A DNA stretch of 64,000 bases from Nemophila menziesii (Eukaryota; Streptophyta; Magnoliopsida; Boraginales; Hydrophyllaceae). The position numbers and the translations under genes were made by a program. Shown one piece after another: positions 21,299-35,173 of this stretch; the first letter of the stretch is position 1, and each line of letters starts with the position of its first letter. The stretch lies in NCBI GenBank assembly GCA_029959085.1, contig JARWIR010000027.1, positions 3,162,001-3,226,000 of the forward strand, written 5' to 3'. The notes under the pieces were generated by a model. That model saw nothing but the letters and a program-made list of their open reading frames with translations, was not told where the DNA came from and did not search any database.

Positions 21299-24200
21299 TG
21301 TATATCATAAGTATTATTCAATTTACTGGAAAAGATAGTTGGTCATGAAATTTCAAAAAGAAATAACATTCATTATAATTAGGGTATAGCCCTCCTAATA
21401 ATAATGGAAATAGCGTGAATAACGAGATTTCTAAGGTGATTGATATGAGAAGCGAAAAGAAAAGCAAAAGAGGCGGCAATTTCCAGAAAACGATCTAGGG
21501 AGGCTTTAGAGGATGTTATTTATCTCACAGCTAAGGAGAAGATGAAGAGGAATCAAGCTTAATTAGCATCTGGAGTTGATAACAGTAAAGCTATGAATAT
21601 GAATGGTGTTGGAGTGGTGGTCGGAGATGGAACTCGAGCCATAGCCGGAATAATGCCGGAAATGCACCACCATATGGGGAATAACATGGAGAGAATGGAT
21701 AGCTCAGACGAGGTATTAGGAGCTTTAAGCTCAGTTGAGTTCAGAGAGAAACATAGGTTAGTTTCAAGACAATCATCAAACAATGGTGCAGCTATAAATA
21801 TCGGAGCACCTAGGGTACCTTCTAGCTCAATCACTATGAATTAAAATCTTCAAAATCTTCATCACACTGGAGTTAGTGTGAATGAAATTCAACAGAAAGT
21901 GGGTAATGCGATGGTACTAGTTCATGTTCAAGAATTTGTTCTGATTCAAATCCTGGACGACGAAAATCAAATGCACGCCTTTAGGGGTATAAAAATTTGG
22001 TTTTAACTTCAAAAGAAACCACTTATCATTTTTCTTGTTGTGAAAATATGGACAAAGATTTGGAGCAAAAGAAGCAATAACACACACCTTCTTTAACTTT
22101 ATTTCCATATTAAATAATGTAATTTATTTTTTCCCATTATTTCTTGGAATTATGAATTAATTATATTTTATGTCTTTCTCTAAGCATGGGCTCAAGATAA
22201 TTTAGCTTGATATTTCATATGTATGAACTCTCACTTTCATTTAGGATTATTTTCTATGAAATTTTGAATTGCATGCATACTTATGTTTCGTGTAGTTATT
22301 TTTATTGATCACATATTGAGTTGTGATAGATTAATGTACCCCCGGGCTAGGAGAGTTTAGTGTTTAGAAAATAAATTATAAATGTTTAGTTGAGTTTGAG
22401 AATCGGGAGATCTACTCTAGCTAGATAAATAATTTAGGTTTTGAACTTAGATATTATCTAATTTTGTCGGATTAATTGGAAGAGGTTTCTAGGATTAGGT
22501 AGTATCCCCATACTACCCAGGAGAAACTTATGGTGTACCATAGAATTTCGGTTAGTAACTGAAATTTCCAATTTATCCTTTAATCAAAGAATTGTCCTAA
22601 AGCATGCTAGTGGTGAGTACGCAATCTTGAGATATTCCTTTATACATCGTATATTAAGCTTTATTTTATAGTTCTTTTATTTGGTTTTAGTAATCCTTAG
22701 TTCTGTGTTTCCTAGTAGTACTTAATCTCTCAAAAACAAATTAAAAATCATTTTTTTTTTAGTTGTAGTTTTTCTAACGATATCTAAATTAGAAATAAAA
22801 ACACGTGTTTAACTTCTACTTCCGTGGGGATAGTAACTTATCCCTTTTTATTACTTATGACAACTTGTACACTTGCACGGAGTCTTCAACAAATGTTAAT
22901 TTTTATATCAGACCTCGTAAAAAAACAATCATTTATACTAGCACTATAATTCCCTCAGTTTTTGAAACTATAACATAGTTTAGTTAGAAGATTATTTTAA
23001 TTTCATTGATCCCACTTGCCAGATGTTTAATTCAAATATATCCATTTTTAAGCATGTGTTAGTTATATCTTATATCAAGTGTTCTTTTCTAGTTATTTGA
23101 TATAAAGGGTCCTTTATATCTTCATGGATGGAGAGGATAAATATTTATCCTTGATGCACTTGTATAGTGTAGCACAATGGGAGGATGTGCGTCCATTGCA
23201 ACAGAATAAGATTTCACAACAAGACATCTTTGCATGCTCCTTTATAATATTTGTCATGTATCACGATATATGTAAGAATTTTATATGTTGAGGTCAAGTC
23301 ATATTGTTACCAATTCATCTATGAAGGGGTATAAAACCATTAATATATGAATTGTAAAGCATTAATATTAAACTGATATGTTGGCTTTAATAGTGTCGTA
23401 TTGTAACCCTTAATGTATTAACAGTGGTATATTATTATTTTTATATGCATGATTTTAATTTATATGAACACATTGTTATGAGATCTTGATTTTTGGAACC
23501 CTTTTCGTAATCCTTGTCATTTTAGTGTATAATTTACCGGTAAGTTAAAAGGTATCATTATATTCACATAAGAGTTGTGGGTGCATGCCCAAAATTTGCG
23601 TGAGATGGTATATACCCATAATCTGTGAGACATAAGTATATAACACGCCCTGAAAATGCTATCATTGCGGATTAAACAAGGAAGATGTTAAAGGTTAAAT
23701 TTACATGTAATACAGTTGGTATATGCCAAGACAGATAATAATGTTTTTATTTTAAACTCTCATATATTAAGTTTAGTCTTTATTGAGTTTATAAAGTGAT
23801 TAACATAGTTTATTTGGGGTTTACATAATGTTTAATTGTTACTGTATAGAAATTTACATATTAATTATTGTTTATAGGTCCTTGGTTAGTAACAATTGTG
23901 GGTGTTGAACATCCACACTCATCATAAAATCCAAATTTGTAATAAAAACTGCTACAAGATGTGTAATATATTGCAAAAATAAGGGTAAACAAATGTATCC
24001 TTGCACAAGACAATAAAAAAGGGAACATTCTTAATTATTTGCGTCACATAGGTTTAAAAATATCAAAAAGTATTAAAGTGCATTAAAAAGATTCAAGCTG
24101 GTAATAAACACTGCTACAAGATGTCTAATCCATTGCAAAAACAAGAGTAAACAATTCATCCTTATACATGACGATATAACAGGGCATATTCTTAAATATT

Positions 24201-25316
24201 TGCCTCATTAGGCTTACAAAAGTCAATTATATTAGAATATTAGTAAAAGTATTTTGAGCCTTTCCCACCTTCCAATATGGGGAGAAGATAGAAATTGATC
24301 TATATCGTAATTAAATTTGTTATCAAATTGCATTACAAGTATCTTGGAATTCTATGTCACATACCCAGCACTGCAACTACATGAACTTTTGTTATCAAAT
24401 TTCACTATAGGTCCCTAAAAGATTTATGGAGGTATAAACCCCATAAAAAGAAAGTGGCTAATAGCCTTCCACATAAACGGGTAAAGCCAACCATTGAAAC
24501 TGCAGACATTTGTTTTAAAATGTCACTACTGACACCTGAAAATCTATGTCACATATAAAAATGGGTATAACCCCCACCTCTACAATTGCAGGGGTTTTTG
24601 TTATCAAATTGAAATATAGGTCCTTGAAAATTCTATATCAAATACATAAAACGGGTACATAATAACATAATCAGCATACATAACATTATGCGTAAATTAC
24701 TACCTATATATACATAAAATATACACAAAACACACATATCTATACCCAATACTAAACAATACACACATACAAACAAAAAAATTAAATAAAACTAAATAAA
24801 TCATTAATTTGTGAATAAGTTCAAATACCAAATATAAGACGTACTAAATTATACAACATCATAAATAATTAGGGTTAATAAAAACACTATATATCAACTA
24901 ATAAAGGATAAAGAAATTAGGTGTTACTCAATAATTTTAGAATAAAAGAAACAAAATTTAATACAATCCCTATAACAAGGCCATATTCAACCTATAAAAT
25001 AAATTTTTATTTAGTATCTTTGAAAATATTATTTCTAGTGAACTACCAATGGTCATACTATTTTTCTCTTTGAATATAAAATTTTACTTGTCATAAAAAG
25101 ATAGTGTTATTGTTAAGTGGGCTAGATAAAAAAAAAACTCAAATTACATCATTTTTCAAGTAGACATCATTTTTTATCTTTAGTCTCAATTTAGTTTGTA
25201 CATGACCAATCCTTAACACACCGGCCTTATAATATAACACTTACATACACACTCGTACATCTTAAAAAAATTTAACCTAAAAAATAAAGACGGCCGCCGA
25301 AATCAATCTTCTCTGT
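21299..25316 (+). repeat. Tandem unit u4 (5'-partial)
   Basis: u4 is the block B counterpart of u1. It starts in the shared intron just after the gypsy fragment, with the second gene fragment at 21329-22006. Hairpins at 22499-22570. The empty LINE target site CGTCACATAGGTTT is at 24042-24055. Diverged direct repeats start near 23951 and 24113 (162 bp apart). It has no RPT4-like exons because the unit is truncated on the left. Confidence 0.85.
21329..22006 (+). pseudogene. Second captured gene fragment, copy in u4
   Basis: Readable frame 21593-21844, 83 residues (MNMNGVGVVVGDGTRAIAGI ... SSSITMN). It shares with u1 the decayed CTG acceptor and the upstream in-frame TAA. Unrecognised family. 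Confidence 0.5.
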
Positions 25317-26132
25317 TCAAGGCGTCCTTCTATATAGCCTCCTGGATTAGGAAGACATTGTTAGTCTGTCAACAACAAGCAATATAGATGGCACTTTCTT
25401 AAAGGTACTTACTTACTTGTTTAATACTTGGAAAAATTAGTTTGGACCAATCTTGTTTTATGTCATTTGGTGTGTAGGTTGTATGAGGTTTCACTGATAA
25501 ATATATAGGGGAAAGTGCAAGATTGATTAGTGAAATATTCAATTATGCATGTGATTATCTAGTAAGAAAGGACATATTAGATGTTTATTATATGCACGCT
25601 TTTGATATATGATAAATATTTATATCTTGTTGTTCTTGTCCATCTAGACTTGCATAATCTTTATAGATGAGCTTGATGTGATTGGTGGACATAAATTCAG
25701 TGAAAGAACAATTGTGAAATCTAGAGAATTTGAATGGAGGTCGAAAAGGTATCTCAATTAAATTATAAAATAAATTAGTACTTTACATGTTGAGACAAAT
25801 AATATTGGTCTATATATCTAGGAAGAAATGATGTAGTGGTCCCGGGTCTTCTTTGTCTAAGTAGATTAGTTAAAAAAATCATGATACCTTTACCTGATGA
25901 GCAATAAGGATTGAAAAGTCTCAAAATTCATTCTGTTTTACAATTTAAACTTGCTGAGTTACTACACTAATATTTTTTATTAAGTTATTTCGTGAATCAT
26001 CAAAGTATTTATTGAAAACTAGTTTGTGCACAAGGTTCTAATGGAGCCGATTTTCGTAATATTTTTAAGTAAATCGGTATGGAAGCTATTCGTGCACAGT
26101 TTGATTATGTCATCCATCAAGATTTCGTGAAG
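25317..26132 (+). pseudogene. RPT4: RPT4-like pseudogene, copy in u5
   Basis: Same exon series as u2. It differs by a 7-base loss in exon c that removes the GCTGATC coding for part of ADRE, while the shared TAG and TGA codons that follow are kept. Exon e is well preserved (NGADFRN ... GMEAIRAQFDYVIHQDFVK). Confidence 0.8.
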
Positions 26133-26249
26133 GTAAAATTTAATTATCGGTTCGATTAATAGTGCAATTAACTTAAAAAATGTATTTCAAGAAACGATAG
26201 TTTGTATTTGTTTTGTACATGTATATCATAAGTATTATTCAATTTACAG

Positions 26250-26897
26250 GAAAAGATAGTTGGTCATGACATTTCAAAAAGAAATAATATTCATTATAAT
26301 AGGGTATAGCCCTCCTAATAATAATGGAAATAGCGTGAATAACTAGATTTCTAAGGTGATTGATATGAGAAGCGGAAAGAAAAGCAAAAGAGGCGGCAAT
26401 TTCCAGAAAACGTGCTAGGGAGGCTTTAGAAGATGTTATTTATCTCACAGCTAAGGAGAAGATGAAGAGGAATCAAGCTTTACTAGCATCTGAAGTTCTT
26501 AACAGTAGAGCTATGAATTTGAATGGTGTTCGAGTGGTGGTCGGAGATGGAACTCGAGCCGTAGCCGGAATAATGCCGGAAATGCACCACCATATGGAGA
26601 ATAACATGGAGAGAATGGATAGGTCAGACGAGGTATTGGGAGCTTTAAATTAGTTTTAGGACAATCATCAAACTATGGTGCAACTATGAATACTGGAGCA
26701 CCTAGGGTAGCTTCTAGCTCAATCACTATGAATTAAAGTCTTCAAATCATTATCACACTGGAGCTAGTGTGAATGAAATTCAACAGACAATGGGTAATGT
26801 GATGGTACTAGTTCATATTCAAGAAGTTGTTCCAATTTAAATCCTGGACGATGAAGATCAAATGCACGTCTTGAGGGATATAAAAATTTGTTTTTAG
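26250..26897 (+). pseudogene. Second captured gene fragment, copy in u5
   Basis: Frame 26462-26653 gives 63 residues (MKRNQALLASEVLNSRAMNL ... MERMDRSDEVLGALN), truncated by the same internal deletion as u2. The distal part reopens after the stop to about 26897. Confidence 0.5.
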
Positions 26898-28031
26898 CTT
26901 CAAAACAAACCACCTATCATTGTATAGAGTTGTGAAAATATGGACAAATATTTGGAGCAAAAGAAGCAATAACACACACCTTCTTTCACTTTATTTCCAT
27001 ATTAAATAATGTAATTTATTTTTTCCCTTAATTTCTTGGAATTATGAATTAATTATATTTTATTTTTTTTCTAAGCATGAGCTCAAGATATTTTAGCTTG
27101 ATAATTCTTGTGTATGAACTCTAGCTTTCATTTAGGATTATTTTCCATGAAATTTGGAATTGCATGCATACTTATGTTTCATGTAGTTATTTTTCTTGAC
27201 CAAATATTGAGTTGTGATAGATTAAAGTACCCCCGGGCTAAGATAGTTTATTGTTTAGAAAATAAATTATAAATGTTTAGTTGAGCTTGAGAATCGGGAG
27301 ATCTACTCTAGCTAGATAATAATTTAGGATTTGAACTTAGATATTATCTAATTTTGTCGGATTAATCGGAAGAGGTTTCTAGGATTAGGTAGTATCCCCA
27401 TACTACCCAGGAGCAACTTATGGTGTACCATAGAATTTCGGTTAGCAACTGAAATTTCCAATTTATCCTTTAATCAAAGAATTGTCCTAAAGCATTCTAG
27501 TGGTGAGTACGCAATCTTGAGATATTCCTTTATACATCGTATATTAAGATTTATTATTATATTTCTTTGATTTTGTTTTAGTAATCCTTAGTTATGTTTT
27601 TCCTAGTAGTACTTAATCTCTCAAAAACAAATTAAAATTCCTTTTTGTTTTAGTTGTAGTTTTTCTAACGTCTAAATTAGAACTAAAATCACGTGTTTAA
27701 CTTCTACTTCCCTGTGGGGACGATAACTTATCACTTTTTATTACTTATGATAACTCGTACACTTGCACGGAGTCTTCAACAAATGTTAATTTTATATCAG
27801 ACCTCGTAAAAAAACCAATCATTTATACTTGCATTATAGTTCCCTTAGTTTTTGAACTATAACATAGTTTAGTTAGAAGGATGTTTTAAACTCATTGATC
27901 CCACTGGCCAGATGTTTAATTGAAATATATGCATTTTTAAGCATGTGTTAGTTATATCTTATATCAAGTGTTCTTTTCTAGTTATTCGATATAAAGGGTC
28001 CTTTTTATTTTCATGGATGGAGAGGATAAAT

Positions 28032-28066
28032 TTTTTTTTTTTTTGATCAAACCTACCATTTTATAG
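28032..28066 (-). mobile_element. 35-bp remnant of a severely 5'-truncated LINE insertion
   Basis: The sequence is a run of T followed by GATCAAACCTACCATTTTATAG. It is bracketed by a 12-bp duplication GAGAGGATAAAT (28020-28031 and 28067-28078). The T-run plus GATCA also begins the 3' end of the full LINE at 6405-6420. Sister units read GAGAGGATAAATATTTATCC without interruption. It is best explained as target-primed insertion of little more than a poly-A tail. Confidence 0.8.
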
Positions 28067-30207
28067 GAGAGGATAAATATTTATCCTTGATGCACTTGTA
28101 TAGTTTAACACAATGGGAGACTGTGCGTCCATCGCAACAGAATAAGATTTCACAACAAGACATCTTAGCGGGCTCCTTTATAATATTTGTCATGTATCAC
28201 CATATATGTAAGCATTTTTTATGTTGAGGTCAAGTCATATTATTACCAATTCATCTATGAAGGGTATAAAACCATTAATATATGAATTGTAAAGCATTAA
28301 TATTACACTGATATGTTGGCTTTAATTGTGTCGTATTGTAACCCTTAATGTATTAACAGTGGTATATTCTTATTTTTATATGCATGATTTCAATATATAT
28401 GAACACATTGTTATGAGATCTTGATTTTTGGAACACTTATCGTAATCCTTATCATTTTAATGTATACTTTACTGGTAAGTTAAAAGGTATCTTTATATTC
28501 ACATAAGAGTTGTGGGTGCATGCCCAAAATTTGCGTGAGATTGTATATACCCATAATCCGTGTGACATAAGTATATAACACGCCCTGAAAATGCTATCAT
28601 TGCGGATTAAACAAGGAAGATGTTAAAGGTTAAATTTACATGTAATACAGTGGATTATCAGGTTTTTATTTTAAACTCTCATATATTAAGTTTAGTCTTT
28701 ATTGAGTTTATAAAGTGATTAACATAGTTTATTTGGGGTTTACATAATGCTTAATGGTTAATGTGTAGAAATTTACATATTAATTATTGTTTATAGGTCC
28801 TTGGTCAGTAACAATTGTGGGTGTTGAACATCCAGACTCATCATAAAATCCAAATTTGTAATAAAAATTGCTACAAGATGTGTAATATATTGCAAAAATA
28901 AGAGTAAACAAATGTATCCTTACACAAGACAATAAAAAAAGGGAACATTCTTAATCATTTGCGTCACATAGGTTTAAAAATATCCAAAAGTATCAAAGTG
29001 CATTAAAAAGATTCAAGCTGGTATTAAACACTGCTATAAGATGTCTAATCCATTGCAAAAACACGAGTAAACAATTCATCCTTACACATGACGATATAAC
29101 AGGGCATATTCTTAAATATTTGCCTCACATAGGCTTACAAAAGTCCATTATATTAGAAAATTAGTAAAAGTAATTCGAGCCTTTCCCACCTTCCAATATG
29201 GGGAGAAGATAGAAATTGATCTATATCGTAATTAACGTTGTTATCAAATTGCATTATAAGTATCTTGGAATTCTATGTCACAAACCCAGCACTGCAACTA
29301 CATGCACTTTTGTTATTAAATTGCACTATAGGTCCTGAAAATATTTATGGAGGTATAAACCCCTAAAAAGAAAGTGTCTAAGAGCCTTCCACATAAATGG
29401 GTTAAACCCACCATTGAAACTACAGACCTTTGTTTTAAAATGTCACTATCGACACTTGAAAATCTATGTCACATAAAAAAATAGGTATAACCCCCACCTC
29501 TACAATTGCAGGGACTTTTGTTATCAGCTTTCCCTATAGGTCCTTGAAAATTCTATATCAAATACATAAAATGGGTACATATTAACATTATCAGCATACA
29601 TAACATTATGCGTAAATTACTACCTATATATGCATTAAATATACACAAAACACACATATATATACCCAATACTAAACAATACACACATACAACCAAAAAA
29701 ATTACATAAAACTACATAAATCATTACTTTGTGAATAAGTTCAAATACCAAATATAAGACGTACTAATTTATACAACATCATAAATAATTAGGGTTAATA
29801 AAAACACTCTATATCAACCAATAAAGGATAAAAAAATTAGGTGTTACTCAATAATTTTAGTAAAAAAAAAGAAACAAAATTTAATACAATCCCTATAAGA
29901 AGGCCATATTCAACCTATAAAATAAATTTTTATTTAGTATCTTTGAAAATATTATTTCTAGTGAACTAAAACTCTCCAATGGCCATACTATTTTTCTCTT
30001 TGAATATAAAATTTTACTTGTCAAAAAAAGAGAGTGTTATTGTTAAGTGGGCTAGATAAAAAAAGCCCAAATTACATCATTTTCAAGTAGGAATCATTTT
30101 TTTAATCTTTTGTCTCAATTTAGTTTGTACATGACCAATCCTTAACACACCTGCCTTATAATATAACACTTACACACACACTCGTACATCTTAAAAAAAT
30201 TTAACCT

Positions 30208-31022
<815 letters not shown>

Positions 31023-31139
31023 GTAAAATTTAATTATCGGTTCGATTAATAGTGCAATTAACTTAAAAAATGTATTTCAAGAAACGATAGTTTGTATTTT
31101 TTTTGTACATGTATATCATAAGTATTATTCAATTTACAG

Positions 31140-31801
31140 GAAAAGATAGTTGGTCATGACATTTCAAAAAGAAATAATATTCATTATAATTAGGGTATAG
31201 CCCTCCTAATAATAATGGAAATAGCGTGAATAATGAGATTTCTAAGGTGATTGATACGAGAAGCGAAAAGAAAAGTAAAAGAGGCGGCAATTTCCAGAAA
31301 ACGAGCTAGGGAGGCTTTAGAGGATGTTATTTATCTCGCAGCTAAGGAGAAGATGATTAGGAATCAAGCTTTATTAGCATCTAGAGTTGTTAACAGTAGA
31401 GCTATGAATTTGAATGGTGTTCGAGTGGTGGTCGGAGATGGAACTCGAGCCGTAGCCGGAATAATGCCTGAAATGCACAACCATATGGGGAATAACATGG
31501 AGAGAATGGATAGCTCATACGAGGTATTAAGAGCTTTAAACTCAGTTGAGTTAAAAGAGAAACATAGGTTAGTTTCAGGACAATTGTCAAACAATTGTGC
31601 ATCAATGAATATTAGAGCACCTAGGGTAACTTCTAGCTCAATCACTATGAATTAAAGTCTTCAAAATCATCATCACACTAGAGCTAGTGTGAATGAAATT
31701 CAACAGAAAGTGGGTAATGTGATGGTACTAGTTCATGTTCAAGAAGTTGTTCCGATTCAAATCCTGGACGTCTTTATAGGGGTATAAAAATTTGTTTTTA
31801 G
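31140..31801 (+). pseudogene. Second captured gene fragment, longest open copy (u6)
   Basis: This copy keeps an uninterrupted 134-codon frame at 31251-31655. Its first codon is TTG rather than ATG, and a TGA directly precedes it, so the true start is upstream in another frame or lost. The N-terminal part is strongly basic and helix-like (REAKRKVKEAAISRKRAREA, LEDVIYLAAKEKM); the C-terminal part is rich in Met, Asn, Ser and Gly (MPEMHNHMGNNMERMDSSYE). Just upstream, another frame reads SPPNNNGNSVNNEISKVID, suggesting a frameshift within one ancestral exon. After the shared TAA the frame reopens (NEIQQKVGNVMVLVHVQEVV). I do not recognise the source protein. Confidence 0.5.
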
Positions 31802-34800
31802 CTTCAAAACAAACCACTTATCATTGTATAGAGTTGTGAAAATATGGAGAAAGATTTGGAGCAAAATAAGCAATAACACACACCTTCTTTCACTTTATTT
31901 CCATTTTAAATAATTTAATTTATTTTTTCCCATTATTTCTTGGAATTATGAATTAATTATATTTTATTTCTTTCTCTAAGCATGAGCTCAAGATATTTTA
32001 GCTTGATATTTCATATGTATGAACTCTAGCTTTCATTTGTGATTATTTTCCATGAAATTTGGAATTGCATGCATACTTATGTTTCATGTAGTTATTTTTT
32101 TTTATCACATATTGAGTTGTGATAGATTAAAGTACCCCCGGGCTAGGATAGTTTATTGGTTAGAAGATAAATTATAAATGTTTAGTTGAGTTTGAGAATC
32201 AGGAGATCTACTCTAGCTAGATTAATAATTTAGTATTTGAACTTAGATATTATCTAATTTTGTCGGATTGATCAGAAGAGGTTTCTAGGATTAGGTAGTA
32301 TCCCCATACTACCCAGGAGCAACTTATAGTGTACCATAGAATTTCGGGTAGCAACTGAAATTTCCAATTTATCCTTTAATCAAAGAATTGTCCTAAAGCA
32401 TGCTAGTGGTGAGTACGCAATCTTGAGATATTCATTTATACATCGTATATTAAGATTTATTATTATAGTTATTTGATTTTGTTTTAGTAATCCTTAGTTC
32501 TGTGTTTCCTAGTAGTACTTAATCTCTCAAAAACAAATTAAAAATCCTTTTTGTTTTAGTTGTAGTTTTTCTAACGATATCTAAATTAGAACAAAAATCA
32601 CGTGTTTAACTTCTACTTCCCTGTGGGGACAGTAACGTATCATTTTTTATTACTTATGATAACTCGTACACTTGCACGTCTTCAACAAATGTTAATTTTT
32701 GTATCTGACCTAGTAAAAAAAACAATCATTTATACTTGCACTATAGTTCCCGTAGTTTTTGAAACTATAACATAGTTTAGTTAGAAGGATGTTTAAACTC
32801 ATTGATCCCACTGGGCGGATGTTTAATTGAAATATATGCATTTTTAAGCATGTGTTAGTTATATCTTATATCAAGTGTTCTTTTCTAGTTATTTGATATA
32901 AAGGGTCCTTTTTATTTTCATGGATGGAGAGGATAAATATTTATCCTTGATGCACTTGTATAGTGTAACACAATGGGAGGATGTGCGTCCATTGCAACAG
33001 AATAAGATTTCACAAGAAGACATCTTAGCGGGCTCCTTTATAATATTTGTCATGTATAACCATATATGTAAGCATTTTTTATGTTGAGGTCAAGTCATAT
33101 TGTTACCAATTCATCTATGAAAGGGTATAAAACGATTAATATATGAATTGTAAAGCATTAATATTAAACTGATATGTTGGCTTTAATAGTGTCGTATTTT
33201 AACCCTTAATGTATTAACAATGGTGTATTATTATTTTTATATGCATGATTTTAATCTATATGAACACATTGTTATGAGATCTTGAATTTTGGAATCCTTA
33301 TCGTAATCCTTGTCATTTTAATGTATACTTTACCGGTAAGTTAAAAGGTATCATTATATTCACATAAAGTTGTGGGTGCATGCCCAAAATTTGTGTGAGA
33401 TGGTATATACCCATAATCCGTGTGACATAACTATATAACACGCCCTGAAAATGCTATCATTTCGGATTAAACAAGGAAGATGTTAAAGGTTAAATTTACA
33501 TGTAATACAATGGGTATATGCCAACATAGATAATCAGATTTTTATTTTAAACTCTCATATATTAAGTTTAGTCTTTATTGAGTTTATAAAGTGATTAATA
33601 TAGTTTATTTGGGGTTTACATAATGCTTAATGGTTAATGTGTAGAAATTTACATATTAATTATTGTTTATAGGTCCTTGGTCAGTAACAATTGTGGGTGT
33701 TGAACATCCACACTCATCATAAAATCCAAATTTGTAATAAAAACTGCTACAAGATGTGTAATATATTGCAAAAATAAGGGTAAACAAATGTATCCTTGCA
33801 CAAGACAATAAAAAAAGGGAACATTCTTAATCATTTGTGTCACATAGGTTTAAAGATATCAAAAAGTATTAAAGTGCATTAAAAAGATTCAAGCTGGTAT
33901 TAAACACTGCTACAAGATGTCTAATCCATTGCAAAAACAAGAGTAAACAATTCATCCTTACACATGACGATATAACAGGGCATATTCTTAAATATTTGCC
34001 TCACATAGGCTTACAAAAGTCTATTATATTAGAAAATTAGTAAAAGTAATTCGAGCCTTTCCAACCTTCCAATATGGGGAGAAGATAGAAATTGATCTAT
34101 ATCGTAATTAACTTTGTTATCAAATTGCATTATAAGTATCTTGGAATTCTATGTCACATACCCAACACTGCAACTACATGGACTTTTGTTATCAAATTGC
34201 ACTATAGGTACCTAAAAGATTAATGGAGGTATACACCCCTAAAAAGAAAGTGGCTAAGAGCCTTTCACATAAATGGGTAAAACCCACCTTTGAAACTGTA
34301 GACCTTTGTTTTAAAATTCTATATCAAATACATAAAATGGGTACATATTAACATAATATATATATACATTAAATATACACAAAACACACATATCTATACC
34401 CAATACTAAACAATACACACATACAACCAAAAAAATTAAATAAAACTACCTAAATCATTACTTTGTGAATAAGTTCAAATACCAAATATAAGGCATATTA
34501 ATTTATACAACATCATAAATAATTAGGGTTAATAAAAATACTCTATATCAACGAATAAAGGATAAAAAATTATGTGTTACTCAATACTTTTAGAAAAAAA
34601 AGAAACAAAATTTAATACAATCCCTATAAGAAGGTCATGTTCAACCTATAAAATAAATTTTTATTTAATATCTTTGAAAATATTATTTCTAGTGAACTAA
34701 AACTCGCCCAATGGCCAAACTATTTTTCTCTTTGAATATAAAATTTTACTTGTCATAAAAAGAGAATGTTATTGTTAAGTGGGATAGATAAAAAAAAGCC

Positions 34801-35173
34801 CAAATCATATCATTTTCAAGTAGGCATCATTTTTTTTATCTTTAGTCTCAATTTAGTTTGTACATGACCAATCCATAACACACCGGCCTTATAATATAAC
34901 ACTTACACACATACTCGTACATCTTAAAAAAATTTAACCTAATAAATAAAGACGGCCACCGAAATCAAACTTCTCTGATCAAGGCGTCCTTCTATATAGC
35001 CTCCTGGATTAGGAAGACATTGTTAGTCTATCAATAGCAAGCAATATAGATGGAACTTTCTTAAAGGTACTTACTTGTTTAGTACTTGGAAAAATTAGTT
35101 TGGACCAATCTTGTTTTTTATAATTTGGTGTGCAGGTTGTATGAGGTTCCACTGATAAAGACATAGGGGAAAG

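Larger units (their letters stand above)
25317..30207 (+). repeat. Tandem unit u5 (complete)
   Basis: Counterpart of u2: RPT4-like pseudogene (25317-26132), second gene fragment (26250-26897), hairpins from about 27389, and a 35-bp LINE-derived insertion at 28032-28066. A further short internal deletion removes the GTATATGCCAACA region near 28650. Nothing else gene-like is seen. Confidence 0.85.
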
